A stretch of 64,000 bases of DNA, taken from the NCBI GenBank assembly GCA_003164895.1, contig PLUL01000020.1, positions 60,698-124,697 on the forward strand, given 5' to 3'. Made by a program: the position numbers and the translations under genes. This DNA is from Bacteroidota bacterium (GTDB lineage: Bacteria; Bacteroidota; Bacteroidia; Palsa-948). Below are positions 51,911 through 61,200 of this stretch, piece by piece. The notes below the pieces were generated by a model that saw only the letters and a program-made list of their open reading frames with translations, searched no databases and was not told where the DNA came from. Every line of letters begins with the position of its first letter. Position 1 is the stretch's first letter.

Positions 51911-52779
51911 GACCATCCGACACAGTAGGCAACACACCTTTGCTGAAAATCAGCGACAAGCTGTATGCGAAATTTGAAACATTCAATCCAAGCGGAAGTA
52001 TTAAAGACCGGATTGCAACCTATATTATAAATCATGCCGAAAAAAATAAACTCATAAAAAAAGGAGATACAATAATTGAAGCAACCAGCGGAAATACCGG
52101 AATTGCTCTTGCATTTATTGGCGCGGAAAGAGGATACAAAGTGAAAATTGTAATGCCGCGAAATATGAGTGAAGAACGAAAACAAATGATGCGATTATTC
52201 GGTGCGGAAATTATTAATGTCGCGGATGGCGATTTTGACCGCGCCATAGAATTGAGAGATGAATTAACCGCAAAGCACGGTTGGTTTAATCCCGACCAGT
52301 TTTTTAATCCCTTGAATATTGAGTGCCACGAAAAAACTACGGGTGTAGAAATTCTGAAGCAGACAAAAAATCTTGGAAAAATTTCCGCGCTTATTCTTGG
52401 CACAGGCACAGGAGGAACGATGATGGGCATACGGAAAACATTAATGAAGAAATATCCTAAAATGAAAGTCATCGCTTGTGAACCTGCCGAATCACCGGTG
52501 ATGAGTGGAGGAGAACACGGAACGCACGGAATTCAGGGAATTGGTGATGGCGGAAAATTTTTGGTTGATCTGAAAGTGTTAGATGAAATTCTGTTGATTT
52601 CAACCGAAGAAGCAAAAGAAAGAGCAAGAAGATTAATTAAAGAAATGGGAATATTCGTTGGCTTTAGTTCTGGTGCAAATGTTCTTGCTGCTGAAAGATG
52701 GATTAAAAAAAATAAACCAAAAGGAATAGTCATCACCGTTTTGTCGGACCGGGCGGAAAGGTATTTAAGTCTTTTTTAA
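51907..52779 (+). CDS. cysteine-synthase-like PLP enzyme (fold type II)
   Basis: A 290-residue protein with VGNTPLLKI, the PLP Lys33 in NPSGSIKDR, TSGNTG (62-66) and GTGTGGTMMGIRK phosphate loop, as in CysK/CysM, though about 15-20 residues shorter than usual and with a trimmed N-terminus. Its start overlaps the molybdenum large subunit by 4 nt, so it is translated with that enzyme. Cysteine synthase activity is possible (perhaps sulfur supply for the sulfurated molybdenum cofactor), but any beta-substitution or beta-elimination on an amino acid is equally open. Confidence 0.87.
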   Translation: MRPSDTVGNTPLLKISDKLYAKFETFNPSGSIKDRIATYIINHAEKNKLIKKGDTIIEATSGNTGIALAFIGAERGYKVKIVMPRNMSEERKQMMRLFGAEIINVADGDFDRAIELRDELTAKHGWFNPDQFFNPLNIECHEKTTGVEILKQTKNLGKISALILGTGTGGTMMGIRKTLMKKYPKMKVIACEPAESPVMSGGEHGTHGIQGIGDGGKFLVDLKVLDEILLISTEEAKERARRLIKEMGIFVGFSSGANVLAAERWIKKNKPKGIVITVLSDRAERYLSLF

Positions 52780-52794
52780 AATTATTTTTCTTAC

Positions 52795-53658
52795 ATGGAA
52801 TTCAATATTATAAATCCTAAAACAAAATCTGAGTTGTTGAAAACAATTCGCAAGGAAAAACATTTTCGTTTTGGTGCCGGTTGTACCGATTTGCTAATGG
52901 AGTTGAAAAAAAATTCTGATGAAGGATTAACGGTTATTAATCTTTCTCAGGTGAAAGATGCGCAGTTCAACGGTGTGAAAAAATCTGCAAAAGGAATTCG
53001 GCTGGGAGCGATGCTTACCGCTCATCAAATCGTGATGAATGAAGACATTAAAAATAATTTTCCTGTTTTACACGAAGCGGCATTGAGTCTTGCTTCCACG
53101 CAAATCAGGCAGGTGGCAACCATTGGCGGAAATCTTTGTACGGCTTCACCATCGGGAGATATGGCATGTGCGTTGGTTACTTTGGAAGCGGATTGCGAAA
53201 TACTCGGAGCAAATGGAAAAGCAAGAACGATTCCCATCACTGATTTTTTCACAGGAGTAAGAAAAACCGCTCTCAAAAAAAATGAAGTGCTGTACGGGAT
53301 TTTTATTCCTTCAAAGAAAAAGAAAGTAAAAAATATCACTTCCCGATTTATTAAAATCGGCGCAAGGCGTTCCATGGAATGTTCTGTGGTTTCGCTGGCG
53401 TATCATATTCAAACGGATGAAACCGGAAAAATAATTCACGCAGGAGTGGCAATAGGAGCATCTGCGCCCACCATTCGTTTTGCAAAATCAGCGTGTGGGT
53501 TTTTGATTGGGAAAAAGTTTAAAAACATTTCTCAAAGAGAGAAAGAAGAATTTGCGGGAAAAGTTTTGTCGTATGCTTCTCCTATCACCGATATCCGTGC
53601 AACAGCATGGTACAGAAAAGAAGTTCTTTTTAATATCAGCAAAGCAATATTTGAATAA
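52795..53658 (+). CDS. molybdenum hydroxylase medium (FAD) subunit
   Basis: A 287-residue FAD subunit: FRFGAGCTDLLMELK (first FAD loop), ATIGGNLCTASPSGDMACAL (second FAD loop), KIGARRSMECSVVSLA. Matches CoxM/HcrB-type subunits, without the extra [4Fe-4S] insertion of 4-hydroxybenzoyl-CoA reductase. It completes the S-L-M heterotrimer although separated from L by the cysK-like gene. Confidence 0.93.
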   Translation: MEFNIINPKTKSELLKTIRKEKHFRFGAGCTDLLMELKKNSDEGLTVINLSQVKDAQFNGVKKSAKGIRLGAMLTAHQIVMNEDIKNNFPVLHEAALSLASTQIRQVATIGGNLCTASPSGDMACALVTLEADCEILGANGKARTIPITDFFTGVRKTALKKNEVLYGIFIPSKKKKVKNITSRFIKIGARRSMECSVVSLAYHIQTDETGKIIHAGVAIGASAPTIRFAKSACGFLIGKKFKNISQREKEEFAGKVLSYASPITDIRATAWYRKEVLFNISKAIFE

Positions 53659-53665
53659 CTAAAAA

Positions 53666-54676
53666 ATGATAAAACTATCTTCTAACGAAAACTGCTACGG
53701 CTGCTCTCCCCTGGCGATTGAAGCCATCCGTAAAAAATATAAAGACGTGCATCTTTATCCGGAATTAAATCCTGTTGCGCTCAAAGAAAAGTTAGCAGAA
53801 AAATATGGAGTCACATCAAAAAATGTAATTGTGGGTGCCGGCTCGGTACGGATCATTGACGGGCTGATTCAAACATTTGTCGGACAAGGGGATGAAATAA
53901 TCACTTTTGAAAAAAGTTTTGTTGCTTACGGACAATTTGCCGCTTTGCACAAACACAAATGTCATTTCGCTCCGCTTAAAGAGCTGCGCTGTGCTCCCGA
54001 AAATCTTCTGTCTTTCATCAGCAAAAAGACCCGGTTGATCTTTATTGCCAATCCCAACAATCCGACAGGAACTATTATCTCCCATGCCGAACTGGAAAAG
54101 TTTCTTAAAAAAGTCTCTAAAAAAATTATCGTGGTAGTGGATGAAGCCTACGCAGAATATGTAAATGATCCATGTTATCCGCATTCATTTGAGCTGCAGA
54201 AAAAATATCCCAATCTTGTTATACTCCGTTCGTTCTCCAAAATATATGGACTTGCAGGATTGCGTATCGGCTACGCGATTCTGGAAGAAAAACTTGCCTC
54301 TCAGCTCACTGAAGGGCAAATTCCTTTTTCGTTGAATTATCTTTCATCGGTTGCTGCCATTGCCGCTTTGGAGGATGAATTTTTTATAGCCCGCTCGGCA
54401 AATGAAAATGCAGAACAACACGATTACCTGTATCAGAAATTAAAGAAGTTAGGGTACAATCCAATTCCTTCTCAAGCCAATTTTATTTATCTGTGGTTTG
54501 ATAAAGATTCGGAAAAGAAAAAAGTGTATGACTTGCTTTTTCAAAACGGAATTATGATCTGCGATATGAAAATCTTCGGGCAGGAAAAAGCGTTGAGGAT
54601 AACGGTTGGGGAATCCTCGGTAAATAAAAAAATTAATGTCATATTGAATACGTTTAAATTTCTGCTAAGAAAATAA
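53666..54676 (+). CDS. HisC-like PLP aminotransferase
   Basis: A 336-residue fold-type-I aminotransferase: LSSNENCYGCSP, NPNNPTGT, VVDEAYAEY (Asp159), PLP Lys192 in RSFSKIYGLAGLR and LRITVG at the end. HisC-subgroup enzymes act on histidinol phosphate or aromatic amino acids. No other his gene is near; its position at the end of an operon with IorAB suggests transamination of tryptophan or another aromatic amino acid to the arylpyruvate (inference). About 15-20 residues are missing from the N-terminus relative to many HisC proteins, but all catalytic residues are present. Confidence 0.88.
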   Translation: MIKLSSNENCYGCSPLAIEAIRKKYKDVHLYPELNPVALKEKLAEKYGVTSKNVIVGAGSVRIIDGLIQTFVGQGDEIITFEKSFVAYGQFAALHKHKCHFAPLKELRCAPENLLSFISKKTRLIFIANPNNPTGTIISHAELEKFLKKVSKKIIVVVDEAYAEYVNDPCYPHSFELQKKYPNLVILRSFSKIYGLAGLRIGYAILEEKLASQLTEGQIPFSLNYLSSVAAIAALEDEFFIARSANENAEQHDYLYQKLKKLGYNPIPSQANFIYLWFDKDSEKKKVYDLLFQNGIMICDMKIFGQEKALRITVGESSVNKKINVILNTFKFLLRK

Positions 54677-55248
54677 GGGCATTAGAAGGGATATAACATA
54701 GTGAATTCCCTAGGGTTTATAATCAATAAATCTTAAAGTAATATATGAAATCAATCTTACTGATGCTCATTTAAAAATTATAAAAAAATTAATTTCTCAA
54801 ATGGCAAGAGAAGAAAACAGGATGCCATTGGCAAATGCTACCAAGAGATTTTTCCAAGTAGGAAATCGTGTATTATTATTTTGCAAAGTGGTGGGATGAA
54901 GAAGTGTTCGTACACATCAATGATATCCTTCGAGCAAAAAATCAGAACAAACGATGAAAGAAACCCACAATACTCGAATTATGCTAAAGAAAATTTAAAC
55001 AGTTTCTAAAAATCTCCAAGCAAGAATAAGTTTAATCTTTGATGAATATCTATAAAATATTTTTCAAAGCGTATTTCAAATATACTCTTACTTTATTTAG
55101 ACGAATGCAAGATTTTCATTGATAAGCCTCTGTGTTATTGCGCTGAACGAGTAATTTTTTTTCACTCAGCTTATGTTAGTAATTTTCAAAAACTTTTTCT
55201 TCATAAACCCGTACAACAAGAAGAATGTAGGTGAAATGACGCTTGAGT
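54677..55248. other. 572-bp intergenic region between catabolic operon and adhesin gene
   Basis: No intact gene. The first 330 bp hold the decayed IS5-type transposase. The remaining 240 bp are AT-rich and should carry the adhesin promoter; I find no convincing TTTG/TAnnTTTG pair. No hairpin-plus-T-run terminator follows the operon at 54676. Confidence 0.5.
54751..55009 (+). pseudogene. IS5-family transposase remnant (N-terminal part, frameshifted)
   Basis: No open frame, but conceptual translation across frames gives NLTDAHLKIIKKLIS (54750s), then VYYYFAKWWDEEVFVHINDILR (about 54868-54935), then RTNDERNPQYSNYAKENL (about 54943-55000). The order LTD...KII, VYYYFxKW, INDxLR, R...NPQxSN is that of the N-terminal region of IS5-type transposases. 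The GCQWR-type middle and the whole DDE part are missing and at least two frameshifts occur. I saw no terminal inverted repeats. Confidence 0.5.
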
Positions 55249-58200
55249 ATGCAAAAAATTTACAAACTATATTTACTGGCTTTTTTATGTATAGGAAACA
55301 TATACATATTCCCTCCAGTAAATCGTCAATGCGTTCCAGTTGACTCAATAAAAAAATTCTACCTTTTTCTCATATTAATTTTTTTTTCATTTACTTTTTC
55401 TGATGTGTTTGCTCAAAGGGATAGATATCCATCCGCCATAACAACATTTTCCGGTGGCGCAACATATTGTGAGAACAGAGCTTCTCAGCAATTAAGTATT
55501 ACAATTAGTACAGCTTTAACCTCCACTGCCGGTTGCAACAGCAACCCTATTACCAGCATTCCTATCACAATTACTTGGTATGCAAACGCGGTAAATTCCA
55601 CTGTTGGCGGCACTGTTGTTAATACTGTTAATTCAACTGCGAATGCAGCATCAATTACTAAAATATATGTTCCACTCACAACGCCTGTTGGAATTTTATA
55701 TTATTATGTCATTGTTTCCTGGAATGCGGGTGCCTGCGCCCTTGCCGGTTCATTAACAACCACAACTACACAAATAGTAACTGTTAATTCTTGCGCTCCT
55801 TCAGCAGATATGCCTAATGCTTCACCAAATCTTCAAACGGCTACGGCAAATTCATTAGTCATTCCAATGGATAACGAACATCAAAATTTATGGCTCACTT
55901 ATCCATTTAATATTAAAGCGTATGGTTTGGTAAATGCACTTCTTCAAAATGATATTCCTGTAAAGTGGGTGATAACAACAGGTAAAGCAAAAGATGCAAT
56001 AGATTTTTCTGCTAACGCTACAAGAGTTTATCCGTCAGTTACCGCTGCTGCTAATCAAGATTTCAGAGCAAGCGAATTTATAGTTGACAGCACTTGGCTG
56101 AACAAATCTTATTATCCAGGAGGACAAACCGCTACGCAGGTAATATCGGCATTTGCAAACAAATGGAAGGTAGCTGTTTATCGCTTAACTGCTGATGTTA
56201 CTGTGGATGTAAGATACACATTGAATCAACGCCCGAAAATTGCTTGCTTCAACAATGGCACTTACCAACAAGTTCAAACAAAAGTGCTGGACTCTGCAGA
56301 AATTCCCAATTATGTTCCTATCAGTGCGGGTGCTTTTACTGGTCTTGTCCAGTGTTATACTTTTTGTTCAGAAGCACATTGGTCAACTGGCTCTCAAACA
56401 GCAGATAGTGCTACCATGGCACCGGTGTGGAATTTTGTGAACGAAGGCGGAAATTTTTTAGCTCAATGTGCTGGAATTGAAAAGTACGAGAATCAAATGC
56501 AGATTCCAAGACATTTTCATACTACGACTGGAGTAAATTTTCAGAATGTTACAGTGAATAATACATATTACAATCCTGATATGGCATACAACCAGTTTGA
56601 AGGAACCGTGGCTCCAAGAGGAGGCACAGTAGCTACTTATGGACTGCTATCAACTTCGGCATATGCGCCACAAACATTTTTTGGAATTACATCTGTTACT
56701 GCAGATACGTTAGTAGCAACTGGTGCGCACCTTGCTTCTCCGGATTCAATAGGTTCAAATGTTTTTTATCTGGGTGGGCACGATTACATGACCGCTGCCG
56801 GAGGCAACGCGGCAGTTGACGAGAGAGGTAATCTCATTTATATTAATGGCACACGAATGTACTTAAACGCGGCACTTATTCCTGCTAGAAGACCTACCGC
56901 TTTTATACTTACAGTGGGAGCAAATAGCAGCATCTGTAATGGACAACAAACCACATTAAGTGCAAGCGGTCCTTCCGGATCTACTTATACATGGTTCCCT
57001 AACTCAAGTTTAAATAATCCTAATTCGGCTACGCCAGTAGCTACTCCTACAATTACTACAATATATTCCGTAGCTGCTGATAATGGAGGATGTCCCGAAA
57101 ACAGTACGGTAACAGTAACGGTAAATCCAACTCCATCTACCCCAACCGCTGTAAGCAATAGTCCGCCATGTGTTGGTAGTACATTATCACTTAGTGCTAA
57201 CACAATTGTCGGTGCGTCATACACTTGGTCTGGACCAAATGGTTTTTCGTCTTCTTCACAAGACACAACAATCGCCAACGCTACCACGGTCAATGTAGGA
57301 ACTTATTCTGTGACCGCTACAGTAACCGGATGTCCATCTCCTTCGGCAATAACCACTGTTGCGTTAAATCCCACACCTATCGCTACTGTTTCTCCAACAA
57401 GTGTTTTATGTTTTGGAGGAAACAATGGATCTGCCTCTGTTAATGCTTCGAATGGTACGCCATCATATATTTATTTATGGAATAACGGACAAACCACTTC
57501 TTCAGCAACAGGTCTTACATCAGGAAATTATTCTGTTACAACTACTGATGTGAATGGATGTTCAACAGCCAATACCATTTCGGTAACAGAACCTGTTGCT
57601 GCTCTTACAGCCAGCGTTTCACCAACAAATGTTTCTTGTTTTGGTGGAAGCACAGGTTCATCAACCGTTGCTGCTTTGGGTGGAACAACTACTTATTCTT
57701 ATCTGTGGAATAACGGACAAACCACTTCTTCAGCAACAGGGCTTATTGTCGGAAATTATTCAGTGGCAACTACCGATATGAATGGATGTTCAACCTCCAA
57801 TACAGTTTCCATCACACAACCTGCTTCTGCGCTTTCAGGTAGCATTTCACCAACAAACGTTTCCTGTTTTGGTGGAAGCAATGGTTCGGCAACAGTTTCT
57901 GCATCAGGAGGAACAATTACTTATTCTTATCTGTGGAATAATGGGCAAACAACTTCTACTGCAACAAATTTATCTGACGGAAATTATTCTGTGACTATTA
58001 CGGATGCAAATAGCTGTATTGCATCAGCAACAATTAATATTACTCAACCGACTTCTATCTCAGCGTCATCTTTACAAACAAATATTTGCACAGGTGCAAG
58101 TAATGGTTCGGTCATTACTTCTGTTTCCGGTGGAGTTCCATCTTATACATATTTATGGAATACAGGGCAAACTACTTCGTCAGCTACAGGATTACTATCA

Positions 58201-61200
58201 GGGAATTACTCTGTTACAATAACAGATGCGAACGCATGTACTTACATTTCTTCGGGAATTGTTTCGCTGCATCCTGCGGTTACAGTGAACTCCTCGCAAA
58301 ATAACGTTTCCTGTTATGGCGGAAACAACGGAACAGCAACAATCATTCCTACCGGTGGAACGCCCGCGTTTAATTATTCTTGGAACAATGGACAAACTAC
58401 TTCTTCAGCAACAAATTTATCCGCAGGGAATTATTCCTTAACTATCACAGATGCAAATGGATGTTCTACTTCAACAGCCGTTTCCATCACACAACCATCT
58501 ATTCTTACTTCTTCAACTTTTCAAAATAATGTTTCGTGTTATGGCGGAAGCAACGGAAATGCAACGGAAAATGCCTCTGGTGGAACTTTGGCTTATTATT
58601 ATTTATGGAATAACGGTGAAACTACCTCGTCAATTACAAATTTAATCGCAGGAAATTATTCTGTTACAATTATAGACGCAAACGGATGCACAGCGACAAA
58701 TTCTATTTCCATTTCTCAACCTATTTCTGCGCTTGCTTCCATTCCTTCACAAACAAATGTTTCCTGCAATGGGGGAAGTAATGGTTCTGCAACCGTTTCT
58801 GCTTTTGGTGGCACCCCATCGTATTCTTATTTGTGGAACAATGGTCAAACCACTTCATCCGTTGCAAATTTACCAGCAGGAAATTATTCTGTAACAGTTA
58901 CAGACGGAAATAACTGCACCAATATTTCAACAATAACTATTTCCGAACCAGCACAACTTAATTCCAATGCTTTGCAAACAAATACATGTAGCGGAGCAAA
59001 CAACGGAACTGCGGCAGTATCTGTTTCAGGCGGCACTTCTCCATACCTTTATTTATGGAACATTGGGCAAACTACTTCGTCAGTGAGTGGACTTACGCCA
59101 GGAAATTATTCGGTGTCGGTTACTGATGCAAAGAGTTGCACATCATCTACCACCGTTACCATTACACTTTTTCCAGCCGTTACATCTTCTTCTTCTCAAA
59201 TAAATGTTTCTTGTTTCGGAGGAAATAACGGAAACGCATCGGTAAATGTTTCCGGAGGAAATTCTCCTTACATTTATAATTGGAGTAACGGACAAACTAC
59301 TTCTTCTACAACAAACTTATCAGTAGGAAATTATTCCGTTATAATTACTGATGCAAACGGATGTACAGCAATAAATTCTATTTCAATAAGTCAGCCGGCT
59401 GTGATTACATCGACTCATTCTTCTACAAACAGCATTAGTTGCGCCAGCAACGGAACAGCTACAGAAAGTCTTTCCGGAGGAATTCCACCATACAATTATT
59501 TATGGAATAATGGACAAACTACTTCTACTATAACAGGATTATCACCGGGAAATTTTTCTGTAACAATCACAGATTTTAATGGCTGTACTTTTGTTGACAC
59601 CGTAAAGGTGGGTGGCATTGGTCCACCTATTGCTAACGCTGGACCCGATGTAAGCATTTGTTCGAATAATTCCACTATACTTTTAGCATCAGGCGGCATT
59701 AATTATTCGTGGAGCAATGGAGGAACTTTTTCTTCAATTTCCGTTGCACCAACTACAGCCACTTCCTATACTGTAATTGCTACTGATGCAAGCGGATGCA
59801 CCGCGATGGATTCAGTAAATGTTTTTGTTAATCTTCTTCCTTCTGCCAATGCAGGAACAAATATTAGCATTTGTTTGAATTCTTCCACTACTCTTACAGC
59901 ATCAGGAGGAATACATTATTTGTGGAGTACCGGACTAACCACCACTTCCATTTCTGTTTCTCCGACTACAACAAATGCTTATTCCGTAATTGTTACCGAT
60001 ACACACGGATGCTCCGCTCCTGCTTCTGTAGTTGTTTCCGTAAATCCGCTTCCTGTTGCAAACGCAGGGGCAAACGCAAGCATTTGTAAAAATAATTCCG
60101 CAACGCTGAATGCTTCTGGAGGAATAAATTATTTGTGGAGTACGGGCGCAAGCAACTCTTCTATTGCTGTTGTTCCAAACATCACCACATCTTACACAGT
60201 TATTGTTACTGATGGAAACGGATGTACAGATAATGCCAATGTAACTGTTACTGTCAATCCTTTACCTGCTGCAAATGCAGGAGCAGGTGCAAGTATTTGT
60301 AATGGAAATTCCACTCAGTTGAATGCAAGCGGAGGAATAAATTATTCTTGGTCTCCAGTAAATAATTTAAGTAACGCAAATATTTCAAATCCTACTGCCA
60401 ATCCTCCTATCACTTCAATTTATACCGTAACAGTTACCGATGCCAATGGCTGCACTGCTGCTGACCATGTTATGATTACAGTTAATCCTTTACCGATTCC
60501 ACTCTTTTCTGCCGACAGTGTGTGCGTAAATACGCAAACTAAATTCAATGATTTTTCTTCAGGAAATATAATTTCATGGAGCTGGAATTTCGGAGATGGA
60601 AATTTATCCTCACTGCAAAACCCTTCGCATACTTATTCTTCGTCAGGAGCTTACAATATTAATCTTACTGTGATTTCGGCTGAAGGATGTACTTCATCCG
60701 TTACGGTTTCTACAATGGTATATCCAAAGCCAAGCGCACACTTCTCCACAAATCCTACTGTTGCACCGATGGCTGGCAGTCCGCCAACTTATGGCGCTAC
60801 GATTAATTTCACTAATCAATCTTCAGGAGGAATAAGTTATCTATGGGATTTTGGTGATGGAGGCACTTCAACTAATTTTAATCCGCAACATTATTATTCG
60901 ATTATAGGAAATTATATCATCACGCTTATCACCACTAATCAATACGGATGTACCGATACTTCACACATTGCAACGACTAGTGATGGAGATATTGTTTTTC
61001 CAAATGTTTTTACCCCCAATGCCAATGGTTCGAATGGCGGAACTTACGACCCATGGAATACAAATAATTATGTATTCTTTCCTTTTATAGCTCCAGTAAC
61101 TGAATATAAATTGCAAATTTTCAACCGATGGGGCGAATTGATTTTTGAATCTAAGGATGTAAAAATTGGTTGGGATGGTTATTATCGAGGACAACTGTGT

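Larger units (their letters stand above)
33831..54676 (+). other. 16-gene catabolic operon, candidate indoleacetate/N-heterocycle degradation
   Basis: Sixteen genes on one strand with overlaps or gaps of at most 23 nt: hyuA, hyuB, ridA-like, acyl-CoA dehydrogenase, HMGCS-DUF35, thiolase, B12 mutase small and large, CoA-transferase III, IorA-GltD-ferredoxin, iorB, Mo-hydroxylase small and large, cysK-like, Mo-hydroxylase medium, hisC-like. No regulator, transporter, enoyl-CoA hydratase or 3-hydroxyacyl-CoA dehydrogenase is inside. Order and content fit conversion of an indole-type lactam to a CoA-bound aryl acid; substrate identity is inference. Confidence 0.7.

Noticed and set aside
57376..59625. 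Regularly spaced repeats that could suggest CRISPR
   Set aside because: They are diverged 225-bp coding repeats translated as SprB domains in one open frame, not short identical repeats with unique spacers.
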